From contig JAHBMJ010005887.1 of assembly GCA_018398765.1 (NCBI GenBank), positions 31,482 to 62,675 of the forward strand: 31,194 bases of DNA. Direction: 5' to 3'. Origin of the DNA: Chromera velia. Taxonomy: Eukaryota; Sar; Chromeraceae. The first letter of the stretch is position 1. Every line of letters starts with the position of its first letter. Under the pieces are notes generated by a model. That model did no database searches, was not told the origin of the DNA, and was given only the letters and a program-made list of their open reading frames with translations. Positions 20,396-30,757 of this stretch are shown piece by piece. A program made the translations under genes and the position numbers.

Positions 20396-21258
20396 TCAGC
20401 CTCTACCAAAGAAAGGGCATCCTCCGGTGTCCTGCCTGTCCAGTCCTGTGCACACTCTCACCCCCCAGTGCCTCCTGCAAGAGTTCGATTCACAGTCAAC
20501 ATCCGCCATGCAGCGCTCGCACCGCGCTCGCCGCTTTGCCTGACAGTCAATGACGCTCCACCCGCCAGTCCCGCTTTCCCGACAGGCCCGCACCTGAATG
20601 ACCAAACAATGGATGACATTGTCAACAATATTTTTCATACACTTCTGCACGTGCATCTATCAAAATATGTTTCACATGTTGTACTGGAAAGGAAATGAAA
20701 GAAGGTGCGTGCTGCAAGAACGTCGAGGCAGACAACCCGTCCCCCGGCCAGGGGCACTAGAGGGAGCGAAACAAATGAGAATGGACCGCAGGGCAAAGGG
20801 GACAGAAAGCATACAAGAACTTGCACAGAGCGATTTAGGAACCAGCCAGGCGCCAGGAGGCCGTAAAAAGAAGATGAGAAAAGACAGAAAAACGGACGTC
20901 CGTCTGCGTCTGGTACGTCGATCGAAACAAATTATAGTTCCCACAGTTAAATCCTCCGAGGTCCACACAAATTATACAAAAACGATGTTTCCTTCTAGTG
21001 CAGCCCTCCTCATTGTGCATGCTAGACACAGGCAGGCAGGCAGGCAGGCAGGACGAAAGAAGGCCAGCCGACGTACCTCACTGGCAGTCAGTCTGTCGCT
21101 TCTGAAGTACGCGGAGTTCCTCGACAGCGCGTCCAGAGCCGGAATGTACCCAGAGTGAATGCGGTGCAGATCGACGCCCCTGACGGATCTGCAGAGAGAG
21201 CCATAAGTAATGCACGCACGCACATGTGTGTGTGTGTGAGAGAGAGAAGACAGAGGGG

Positions 21259-21292
<34 letters not shown>

Positions 21293-22261
21293 GCGCATGT
21301 GTATGTAGATTCATTTCTTTGCTCACTTAGGGCCCGTAAAAAAAAGACAGCACGGGGCAGCCATTTCAACGTGACACACACAAATCAGCGCTATTCCTGC
21401 CATGCAAAAAGCAAAAGAAAGAGCGAACAGCCAGCCAGAATAAGTGACCCACCTCAGCATGGCGGGGACAAGAGAGCTTGTCTGGAGAGGCCCAAACGTC
21501 CATCCCTCCGAATCCGGTAGGCTCTCTGCAGCCCCCCCAGCAAACACAAACAGCGTCGGGCCTAGGTGCTCCCCTCCGGAGAAACCGATTTGAGCCACTG
21601 GATCAATTTCCTGAGGCCTATCCACACCAACAAAGCGATGTACGGGTGCCGCTGTCACAACCCGTACCTTGTCTAATCCAGGATCCCCACAGCTTGCCGT
21701 GTTCAGCGGCTCACCAAATGTGATCACCCGCAGCTTCTCCACAGGCAGCCAGCCTCGATGCACTGTCTCGAGGGCAAATAGATTTGCCACCGCACCACCC
21801 TGACTATGACCGACCACAAGAAGACCTCCCGACGCGTCTCTGCCGCACTCGATCGCTGCAGTGAGATTCCCGCCTGCTGTCTTCAGCTCATTGTACTCTT
21901 CCAAGAATCCCTCATGCGCTTTGCATAGCTTTCCCGGGATGTCCAAGAAGTCCGAAGCAGACGTCTGAAAATTGCGCAACCAGTCCGACGCCTCCCTGGC
22001 CGTGCCTCTGAAGGAGACTGCACACTTGTCACCCTTCTTGAGCAACCACGCCCTCGCACAAACGCCCGTCCCTTCCCACACATTCAGTCTCTCCCACCCA
22101 CTAAGGTTCAATTCCTCTGCAGCCGTCTGCGCACTCGACTCCCCAAACTCCGCAAGTCTGGCCAGTCTGATGGCCTCCTGCAATTCCTCTCGTTGAGGAA
22201 ACCGCAGCTCCTCTGCACACACCGAAGAGGACCACGCAAAGAGAACAATGCGTCACACACA

Positions 22262-22321
<60 letters not shown>

Positions 22322-22757
22322 GAGAGAGAGGAACAATCACACACAAAGAGCAAGGCTGCATGGGTAGAGCCAGCCGGAACAAGCAGCACACAGAGGAGCA
22401 GATGCAAGCAATTAATCGGAGAAACAGCCCAAGATAAACAGGGGGAAAGAAGCTATCGTGTCAATACCTTGCAGGTATACGAGAACGAGAGAGGCATACA
22501 ACGCTACATAAGCAGAAGTCATCATGTGCACCGCAGATGGTCCGTCCTACGTGTCCAGCTTGGTGCGTACCTCAGTGATTCTGCTGGAGGAAAGAGAAGA
22601 GACGGGAGATATAGATGAATGGATTGAGAGAAGACTCACGTAAGCGTCTTCCGTCCTCGCAAAGTCTCGCCTGCCAATTTTCTTCGACGTATTGTTGTGG
22701 TACGATTCCCCCTATAGCACAGCTCTTCGCCAGCAGCGTGAGGAAGAGAAACCGCAT
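20396..22757 (-). CDS. Secreted class 3 lipase with cysteine-rich C-terminal tail
   Basis: Four exons on the complement: 22640-22757, 21453-22212, 21077-21188, 20396-20593; 395 residues, phases 1, 2 and 0 all consistent. It starts with a signal peptide (MRFLFLTLLAKSCAIGG). The alpha/beta-hydrolase core matches fungal-type lipase class 3: an oxyanion segment AVSFRGTA, nucleophile elbow VVGHSQGGAV with Ser176, ITFGEPL, probable acid Asp243 (EIDPV), and the catalytic His probably at 304 (RIHSGYIPAL) in exon 3. It should hydrolyse ester bonds of acylglycerols or related lipids outside the cell or in the secretory system. The last exon adds about 65 residues rich in Cys (CERCMADVDCESNSC … GVRVC), a C-x2-C-x4-DC-x4-C arrangement that suggests a disulfide-bonded module. 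The region upstream of the ATG stays open with several Cys, but the signal peptide argues for the chosen start. Confidence 0.85.
21229..21290. repeat. (GT)n(GA)n microsatellite in lipase intron 2
   Basis: On the coding (-) strand this is CT followed by CA repeats, about 40-100 bases upstream of the exon 3 acceptor. Confidence 0.85.
22255..22332. repeat. (AC)n(AG)n microsatellite in lipase intron 1
   Basis: On the coding (-) strand this is (CT)n followed by (GT)n, ending about 45 bases before the exon 2 acceptor. Confidence 0.9.
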
Positions 22758-23304
22758 TATCTTTGCAGCAGCAGCTGCAGATCCTTTCGACCCAGGCACT
22801 TGGAACTTCGAAACGTCACAGCAGCCCCAGCAAGTCGGATACGTGCGATCTCGATCAATCTGTCCGTATGTCGCAGGGCATCTGCATTCATCGACGTCGA
22901 CACTGTTGTGCACACCCAAGCAGTTCCCAAGCAGTGAGAATGGATGGGACAACCAAAAAGAGTAAGCCTGTTTGGCTCGCGGCCCGTTCAATCTAACTCG
23001 GAATTTCCATTTTAATTGTGTATAAGTGCCTCACGCTCCGCTTTCCGGGGCCCTGTCACGGTGTCACCGATGAGCCAACTGCCAGAGCTCCGTGCGAACA
23101 GTCTTCGTCGGATCAAGGTCACTCCCCCCGTGGCTCTCTCTGTTCACGCTGAAATTTATACTAAAATTTAAATGGACAGTTAACTTTTTTTAAAAAACGT
23201 CCATCAAGCTTCCGCGCATGCAGGGCCGGTTTTCGACGACATTTTCCGACGTCCCCTCTCATTTTTTTTTTCGATCTCCTCTCATTTTTTTTTTCTCGCA
23301 TACC
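22758..23304. other. Upstream region of the lipase gene
   Basis: It presumably contains the lipase promoter and 5' untranslated region. Two direct copies of CTCTCATTTTTTTTTTC-like sequence lie at about 23257-23295, next to the fold-back element. Confidence 0.4.
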
Positions 23305-23747
23305 AGGGGCGAGTAAGGTATTTTTTACCCCCCCCCTCTGTATAGGAGACCGGCGCTTTCCCACAAAAAACTCATTCTCATAATTAGTAAGGAGTTAGAA
23401 GCTGAAACTTTGTGTAAGAAGACGTTATAACAATAGAAAAAGAACTATGGAACAGATTTTTTATATCATTTCGAGAAACATGGGCTGCCATACAAATTTT
23501 ATGAGTTTTATACCATTTTTCTTACTGTTGAAAACCGTTAAAAAATGATATCAAAATCAAAAAATTGTATGACAACCTATCTTTCTAGAAATGATATAAA
23601 AAATCTGTTCCATAGTTCTTTTTCTATCGTTATAACGTCTTCTTACACAAAGTTTTAGCTTCTAACTCTTTACCAATTATATGGGAACGAGTTTTTTGTG
23701 GAAAAGCGCCGCTCTAGGGGGGTAAAAAGCACCCTACTCGCGCCCCC
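23305..23747. mobile_element. Fold-back (hairpin) element, MITE-like
   Basis: The left arm (about 23305-23510) and right arm (about 23545-23747) are inverted copies around a small loop. Matching blocks include GGAGTTAGAAGCT/GAGTTAGAAGCT, AACTTTGTGTAAGAAGACGT, AGAAAAAGAACTATGGAACA and GATTTTTTATATCATTTC. The ends read GGGGCGAGTAAGGT and GGGGGCGCGAGTAGGGT (right end reversed). No protein is encoded. The sequence is unrelated to the arms at 2775-4560. A target-site duplication is not obvious. As RNA it would form a hairpin of about 200 base pairs. Confidence 0.8.
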
Positions 23748-24625
23748 AACATGTATTTTATCTACATGAGTCTCATAGAATTATGCAGTTTTGGAGGTAT
23801 GCCGGGGTCCTGAATAGAGAGGCTAAGTCCGATGTGTGCATCGAAATTTGAATTCTTGAGAGGGGATCCTAGCGTACTTTGACGCATTCATACAAAAAAG
23901 TATTTCCAAGATTTTTTAAGCATGGAAAGTCGATATTAAAGAGCATTACCAGAATTCTAGCCTGAATTAGCCTGAATCAATCTTTGTTAAAGTGTTTGTC
24001 TTTGGGTTTGTCTGCATTCAAACAGAGTTTTAGACCCTGATACTGTTTTTCTTCTTATTAAAGCAAACGAGACGCGGAGAGACGCAGAACTGTTATAGTT
24101 GCTAAAAATATAAACTTTTTAAAGCATTTTACTGGTTTTTTATTTTACTCCTAGTTTTCCTCTCTCCCTCGTCACCACCATAGAAATATAAACTAATATT
24201 TAATTTTTGATAAAAAAAAAAAGTTAAACGCACTCTTCTGGGTATAACACCGTATACACTGAAGGCTATATTCCTCTTCTACAACAAAATTCATAGTTTT
24301 TATTTTCTACCTAGCTGTACCCATGATCTTCTGTTTACGTCCATTAAAATTTCTCATTTCTATTTATAACTTTATAGACCTTAATAAGCCTTTATTCATT
24401 ATAGAAAATATTATATAACTAGATAATTATAGATCAGTATTTATGGTAGTATGCATTTCCGGTTGTACTCAGTTGCATCTTTGCCTAGATCTTTGCTTGC
24501 CATATTGGAATGAAGTCTAAAAGCTAGTCTAAAAGTTGTTTCACGCTAGTGAGCTTGCCCTAAAAAAAAATCATGACAAGGCTGACATAAAACCCAATCA
24601 AATTTGCGTTCAAGTTGCACGTAGG
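23748..24625. other. AT-rich intergenic DNA
   Basis: No coding frame or recognisable element was seen. It separates the fold-back element from the 3' end of the gamma-glutamyl hydrolase gene. Confidence 0.5.
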
Positions 24626-25288
24626 TTAGATTTTGGCTGATTTGACTATTCGCGTGGCTGTCTCCCGTTCTTTCTCTCCCAGATCAGAGCCGCTCTGCAA
24701 ACATTTGCCTTCTGTATCCATTCCGTTCGTACAGTCGTTTCTGCTATCCGGTCTTCCCTCAGGTCCCGAAGATGCAAAGAGTGGAATTTGGTTCTTTTCT
24801 TTTTCAGAGTGCTGACTGGGGGGCAGAGGCGCGTTCGGGGGAAAGTTGGGGTTGAATTCGAAATACCGCATGTCCCAGGCCTTGCCCTGAATCGTACGCG
24901 CCCTCCGGTCCTGCATGTGCAGCGGGAGAAGAGATAAGGGGAGAATTAAGGGGGATGTGCAGCATCGAGCTGTGGAACAATTTCAATTCATACAGATAGC
25001 AATGGAACGGAAAGCAGACAGACACGCCGGCAGACGCGCAGACAGCCAGCCAGGTTGGCCGACAGACTTTTTCTTTCTCTTCCTTTCCCTTCTTATTCTT
25101 CTTCTCCTCAGAGAAACAAGACAGAGGACCCCGGCCACCACCCCCCCAACCCACTGACTCCTTCCAGGTGGTCTGCCAGTGCCTCCACTAGTTTCGTTCT
25201 GTCAGTTGCAGGGTCGGAAAATCTGTGCAGACTTTTGGACACTTGGGAGGCAAACAAATCCCCAAAGTACCTGCGGGCACAGAGACAG

Positions 25289-25330
<42 letters not shown>

Positions 25331-28300
25331 TGTATGGTTTCTTTCCCTCCTCTTCTTCATGAACACAACAGACGAAAAGAAAAAAAGCTACAAAGACAAA
25401 AGACAAAGAGACAGACAGACAGACAGAAGTATTTCTCTCCATTTCTCGCGAAAATGCGACAACATGAAAGGATAAATGACGCGTTATTAATGGATGAGGT
25501 TATATTCCCGTCAAAGTGTCCGCACAGTATGAATGGTCCACCCCGCTTGTGTGGATGGCGTGTCATCTCAGGACTGCAAAACTTGACCCCTTGAGTCTGT
25601 CTGTCTATTTGTAGCCTTAGGGCGGGCCGCTTTTGAATCTTTCGGCGCGTAGAAGACAGCGCGGACCGCACGACAAGAAAAGAAGAGTCCATGCAGAAAC
25701 ATTGTGGCAGGCAGACACACGACAAGAAAAGAAGAGTCCATGCAGAAACATTGTGGCAAGAAAAGAAGAGTCCATGCAGAAAAGAAGAGTGTGGCAGGCA
25801 GACAACCAGCTAGCTCTCATTCTTCCCACAAGCTTTCTGTGCGAGAAATGTGAGTACAACAAAACGTCTGTGTGTGTGTGCGCCCCAGAGAGAGAGGGGG
25901 GGGGGGGGNGGGGGGGGGGGGGGAGGGACAGATAAATGAATAAATGAATGAATGAAAAGGCACTGACTGCAGAGCCTTCGATTCCTGTTGAAGAGAATGG
26001 ATGGATCTCCGAAGCCGGGTGTCAACCTGCACACACAAAGCAAAGGAAGAAGACCTAGTCAGACAGTGGTTTTCTTTTTGTCTTTGTAATCTTGTGTGCG
26101 TGCGTGTGTGTGTGTGTGAACGATCGTTGAACCAGGGACTGGAAGGATGGAATAGGTTGCCATCGAGCAGAACATGTTCACCCCCCCTTCCCGATTCTTC
26201 ACCTCTGGTTTTCAGAAAGAAAGAGAAAGAATCCAGCACTGCTGTCAACAGAAAGGGAAAAAAGGAACAGAGGATCACAAACAGTAGAGAAGCCAAACTA
26301 AATGTATCACCCTCGACAGACTATATGGTTTCTTTCCCTCCTTTTCTTCATGAACACAACAGACAAAAAGAAAGAAAGCAACAAAGACAAAAGAACACCA
26401 TAGACAGACAGACAGACAGACAGACGCACCAACCTGGGACGGTCTCACTTCTGGATGGAACTGCACTGCAAACAACCAGGGGGGAGCAGACCGGTCCTCG
26501 AACGCAGAGACGAACACGTTGCCTTCAGGGTCTGTGTTCGCACCAACTAGCCTGCAGGCAGGCAGGGAGGAAGTAAGAAATAATTGGGCAAATGGAAACT
26601 CACGCGCCATCAAATGTATACGCACACGTGTACATTCATGTGCAAAAATTTTTTCCATGGCAAGAGGTTTGGTAAGGTACGGGACTCCTTCGTCTCTCTG
26701 TCTTTCTTTTACTGTTGGTCCTCGCATTTGACCGCGGGCGCTCTTATATCTTCTTTTTGGGGAACACAACGGAAAAGAAAACGCCCAGACGAGGAGAAGA
26801 GAAAAGAAGAGAAGAGAAACACTAACAAAGGCCGATCGAGGCAGAGGACGGAAACAAACTCTAGGTGAGTGGGTGGACCCTGCTCCGTTGGTGTGCCGCC
26901 GTCGGTGCACCTGCCTGACTGTGTGTCAGTCTGTCAGTCTGTCTGTGTTCACTTTTCTCTCTACACCGCCCCCGATTCACCTCTCCTTTTCTGTCTATCT
27001 GTCTGTCTGTCCGTCTATCTATCTATCTATCTGTCTGTCTGTCTCTGCCTGCCTACCTTCCTGTCTGTCTGTCTCTGCCTCTCTGTCTACCTGTCTGTCT
27101 TTCTGTCTCTGTCTGTCTGACGAACCTAAATTTCTGATCCAATCCCTTTGCCCGAAAGTTTGCCTTGGTCACCTGCCACTGGTGGAAGTGAGTCGTGCTC
27201 TTCTGCAGTCACTCACCCATTCAACCGGTCACTCATTTGGCATTCCTTCGTTTGTTCACGTCCTCACTCACTGACTCGTTCATTCACTCAATCATGCATG
27301 CATTCATGTTTCTTTTTGTAAATAGCCGACACACAACCGAAAGCAACCTCTGTCCGTCTGCCTGGAGAAAGACCAGCCGAAACTGAATGGAAAGACAGAT
27401 GAGGTCGAAGAAAGAAAACCTGACGTCGGTCAAGGAAAGGATTCTTGGAAGTTCATTCAACGCGACTTCATTCAGACCACGCAAGTTCCCTCCCGTTTCC
27501 ATCCGTCCTTCCCTTTTCATTGAGAAGGAAAGAATTAAGTCTTCCTCTTTTTTTCCGCATGATGTTGGGATGATCTGCAGTTAATTATGTGGCCAGACAG
27601 CGAGACTGCAAATGGCTGAATGAATGACTGACATCGTCCTGGAGGAATTTCTTGACGTCTGGAGGTGCGGAGGTCCACATGACGCTCTGCTTTCCTTCTT
27701 CAGACTCTGCTGGGTCGAATTCAGTCAGGAAGTAGCCGTCAGTGTCGCCTGCAGGAATTCAATTGATTGATTGATTGATTCATAGTACGATGAGGCAAGG
27801 CAGGGGGGTGTCATGAATGAGGAAATTATGGCAATGGCTTCCTTCCATTTTGTGATTCTGCAGTGTGATGAGCGCATTCATTGCTTTTGATTGCAGTTCG
27901 ATGTGAGTGAGGGAGGGAGAATCATTCTGGAAGTCAAAGAACGAGTGTGTGTGTGTGTGTGTGTGTGTGAGCATGCGTTTGGAGACGCAATTGTGCAGAG
28001 AGATAGAAAGGCAGAAAGGGACCAGGAAACGAAAAAGACCTCGGGAGGTTGACCGGGAGGGGGTGGGTGTGGAAGGAAGAAAGAGAGGAAGGAAGGAAGA
28101 AAGGAAGGAAGGAAGGAAGAAACAAAGGGAGGCAGGGAGGGAGGAAGGAAAGAAGAAAGGAACACGAATAAAGAAAGACAAGGCACTGAACCCATCAAGA
28201 CGAAACGAAACAACGGTCTCCTTTCCTTTCCCTTCCCTCTCCTTGATGGCGTGACCTGATCGCGTAAGAATTGACGGTCCCCCCTCCAGTACTGACACGA

Positions 28301-29762
28301 CTGCGGAAGCAGCACGAAACAGAATAAGAAAATTGAGAATCATTTGAAATCAAAGGGAGAATTAGAAGTCACATGTCGTCGTGCCCTCAAGCTTTCTTTG
28401 TGTGTACTCACTCATCAGATCTATCTGTTCATTCTGTCTGCCGCCAGAGCAAGACGAATTCTTCTCACACGTCATAATTATCTATGCACTCACGTTGATG
28501 CCACTTCTGCATCACTTCTTTCATCCCTTCTGGCAGACAACTAGGCTGTACAGCGGATGAAGAAAAGGAACGAGCAAAAGAAAGCAAGAAAGAACGAAGC
28601 AATACGGAAGAAAGCAAAGCAGGTAAGCAACCAAGCAAGAGAGGAAGCAAGAATCTCTCATGGATACAAGCGAGACTCGCCTTTCTTTCCCGCCCTCCTA
28701 CGTCTAGCGGTCCGAGAAGAAAGAATCGCCGTCAAACAAAACAAAAAGCATGAAGCAGCGCTCAATATAACTTCTCGTCATGAGAACCCTCATTCACTCA
28801 GCCGTTTGCTCCCCCAGCGCCCATCTCTTCAATCGGGCTCACCCTCGAGTCCTTGGCATATCGCGAAGACAGGCAAACTTCCGGGATCTTCATTATTTAG
28901 TGCCTTGGCCTTCTCATACACGAACGACGTCCTCTGCATCCACAGCCGCCACTCGGCCTGCGTGGAATTGAGCACTGCGTGGCCACCCTGGAAGACCAGA
29001 CCATTCACCTGCAGTGCCATGCACTTCCACGAAAAGATTAGGGACCGGTCTGTTGAGACGTGCGGAAGAAAAAGAAAAAAGATACCCACCCTGGCGATAG
29101 GAGGACGGTAGCCCAGACAGATGTTTGAAAGAGCTTTCGTGCATGGTCGATGTTTCAAGTTCATTCTACAGTGAGTGTGGCCTCCAGGTCCAAATCCTCC
29201 GAGCAGGAATAGACCAACCAAAATGAGGTGACCGTATCTTGAGGATGTGTACACACAATACATACTGGCATGCCGTCGGACGGTGAAGTGAAAGCCGAAC
29301 TTTTGGAGTCGTTTGACTTCGAATTGTGAGAGGATCGTGCATGGGGTGATTCAAGTAGTGGCAAGAGCAGCACACAAACATTCAAAGGCAATTCAAATAT
29401 GTTAAAAACGAGACGGCAAAGATCACCAACCAGAAATGACGCAGACTGAACTGTGAACTTCCCTGCCTGTGCTGACTTACTTCACCGAGTTGCTTTATGA
29501 TTTCCTCTTCACTTTGATCGAAAACCAACGGCACCACGTCCACACCGGAACGTCTGAGCCAGTCGACAACTGAACGCAGCACATAGGAAGTTGCCTGGTC
29601 GCTCATCAGCATCATCTTCCTGAACGGTTCGTCTGCCTCGTTGCTCCAGATCCCCACCACAGGCTTCCTTGAGACCTCAGCATCAGGTGGGGCCTCACGA
29701 CCACCCCGGGCAACAACACAGAGGACTCCCACCAGTGCCCACACAAACGAGAGGAGCGACAT
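24626..29762 (-). CDS. Secreted gamma-glutamyl hydrolase-like class I GATase (model incomplete)
   Basis: Exons on the complement: 29481-29762, 28843-29008, 28494-28545, 28256-28291, 27633-27748, 26434-26551, 25968-26026, 25159-25270, 24626-24910 (over 400 residues). It starts with a signal peptide (MSLLSFVWALVGVLCVVARG), then KPVVGIWSNE, SYVLRSVVDWLRRSGVDVVP, VNGLVFQGG, LPVFAICQGLE with nucleophile Cys145, VMQKWHQ, VKKFLQDD, LVGANTDPEGNVFVSAFE and LFAVQFHPEV with the catalytic His and Glu. The order matches gamma-glutamyl hydrolase, which trims poly-gamma-glutamate from folates in vacuoles or outside the cell. Two joins fail: exon 2 ends in phase 1 but exon 3 needs phase 0, and the segment following the nucleophile elbow (about 40 residues) was not found; exon 5 ends at GAT|GTCAGT in phase 0 but exon 6 needs phase 2. 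A stretch of about 35 residues (DTDGYFLTEFDPAESEE region) looks inserted. The last 94 residues are divergent. Confidence 0.7.
25280..25425. repeat. (AGAC)n microsatellite flanking a duplicated intronic segment, copy 1
   Basis: AGAC repeats at about 25284-25330 and 25407-25426 flank about 75 bases (25331-25406) that recur almost unchanged at about 26322-26402. Confidence 0.8.
25668..25803. repeat. Minisatellite, AAGAAAAGAAGAGTCCATGC unit
   Basis: Direct copies of a unit built from GACAAGAAAAGAAGAGTCC, ATGCAGAAACATTGTGGCA and GGCAGACACAC: two nearly full units of about 48 bases and two shortened ones. It lies inside the intron between exons 7 and 8 of the gamma-glutamyl hydrolase gene. Confidence 0.85.
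25896..25927. repeat. Poly-G run containing an unresolved base
   Basis: A G homopolymer with one N at about 25909. The true run length is uncertain. Confidence 0.9.
26310..26426. repeat. Duplicated intronic segment, copy 2, with (AGAC)n
   Basis: About 80 bases beginning CTATATGGTTTCTTTCCCTC match 25331-25406, and both copies end in AGAC repeats. This copy lies in the intron between exons 6 and 7. Confidence 0.8.
26923..27120. repeat. (TCTG)n/(TCTA)n microsatellite
   Basis: Long interrupted tetranucleotide repeat in the large intron between exons 5 and 6 of the gamma-glutamyl hydrolase gene. Confidence 0.85.
27945..28155. repeat. (GT)n and (GGAA)n tracts in an intron
   Basis: A GT repeat at about 27945-27969 and GGAA/GAAA-rich repeats at about 28070-28155, in the intron between exons 4 and 5 of the gamma-glutamyl hydrolase gene. 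Confidence 0.8.
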
Positions 29763-29830
29763 GACGAAGCTGGAAGATCACCTCGCCCTCTGCCTCTTAT
29801 CTTGTCATGGTGTGGACGATTAAGACGATT

Positions 29831-30229
29831 TCACGTACTGCTCAGCACTTGTACTAAAGTCATCCGAAACTTTTCAGAGACTGCGTCCGTGATCCGAATC
29901 TGAGCTGGTTGCGTGGGTTCAGAAATGCTGGAAACGACCGAGGAATCAATCTTCAATGGGATCTCATTTCTGACTCGTGTGGTCGGACTCAGTGCACTCA
30001 AATCATTGTCAGAATCACCCCCGGCGTCTATAGGCGACCCCTCTATGAGGGTTGGCGGGCGGCGGGGAGCATGAAATCTCGGAGACCCCCCCCCCCTCAG
30101 GAGACCCGCAGGCGGCGGGGAGGTTTTGTTCTCCAAAGACCCCCCTCCCATCGCCCCCGGCATCCCCCCCCAAAAGCCGACATACCTAGCAACCTTGGCT
30201 GGGGCGCTCCGCTGCCCGTCAATTGGACC
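29831..30229 (-). CDS. Doubtful open frame, Pro/Gly/Ser-rich
   Basis: Open between a TGA at 30230-30232 and the stop at 29831; the first ATG is at 30163. The peptide is rich in Gly, Pro and Ser at the start (PPPAGLLRGGGSPRFHAPRR) and more ordered at the end (ITDAVSEKFRMTLVQVLSS). It could be a 3' exon of an unknown gene or lie within the LTR/flank of the retrotransposon at the right edge. It is upstream of, and on the same strand as, the gamma-glutamyl hydrolase gene. Confidence 0.2.
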   Translation of the reverse strand, partial: GPIDGQRSAPAKVARYVGFWGGMPGAMGGGSLENKTSPPPAGLLRGGGSPRFHAPRRPPTLIEGSPIDAGGDSDNDLSALSPTTRVRNEIPLKIDSSVVSSISEPTQPAQIRITDAVSEKFRMTLVQVLSST

Positions 30230-30299
30230 TCACACACAGAAGACTTACCTAGGCACCTTCCACAAACAGCTTCGTCGCCCTTGAAGGCTCTTATCAGAC

Positions 30300-30706
30300 C
30301 TACATAGCTCTCTCCAGCCAGTTGCGTTGCCGTCTGCTTCAGAGGTACAGTGAAGGTAGCAGTCTTTCACAGTGGTTTTCACCATTTGTCGAGGAGAAGA
30401 CCGTGCTATCTCCTGCCTAAAAGACCCTAGAAGCCACTAGATCTTCTCAACTAGAAGCTTATCATAAAAGTCTCTTAAGATCTTCTTACAGGGAAAGACT
30501 GAAGGATGGGATGCATTGCATATTCCCGTTCCTTTCATTGTTCAGCCGTTTCATCTCATCACGTTTTATGAGTATGCTACTATTGATTGCAATTAATTCA
30601 AATTGCATGAAGAAGCATGCACATACCTGCATGCAGCTTGGCATGGCTCATCAATCTATAAGGCGGCGCGAATGGCGGCGGGCACTTCAGGCATGGCAGC
30701 TCAACA
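30300..30706 (-). repeat. Probable 3' LTR of a Ty1/copia-like element (far end not defined)
   Basis: On the minus strand, about 40 bases after the RNase H stop, the sequence reads AGGGGGTGATTGTTGAGC. A G-rich polypurine tract followed by TGATTGTTG is the usual junction between coding region and 3' LTR in copia elements, so the LTR would begin with TGTTGAGC at 30706 and run left. Its end is not visible without the other LTR. Confidence 0.4.
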
Positions 30707-30757
30707 ATCACCCCCTGACTGAGGCACAGACGAAGGAACAAATATAGAGCCGTCTGT

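Noticed and set aside
20455-20500. GTTCGATTC resembling a tRNA T-loop
   Set aside because: No cloverleaf could be built around it, and it lies in the last lipase exon.
22758-22991. N-terminal extension of the lipase frame with several Cys
   Set aside because: A good signal peptide starts at the internal ATG (22757), which would be buried by the extension.
25284-25430. Possible CRISPR array from regularly repeated AGAC units
   Set aside because: These are simple tetranucleotide repeats without spacers, in a eukaryotic intron.
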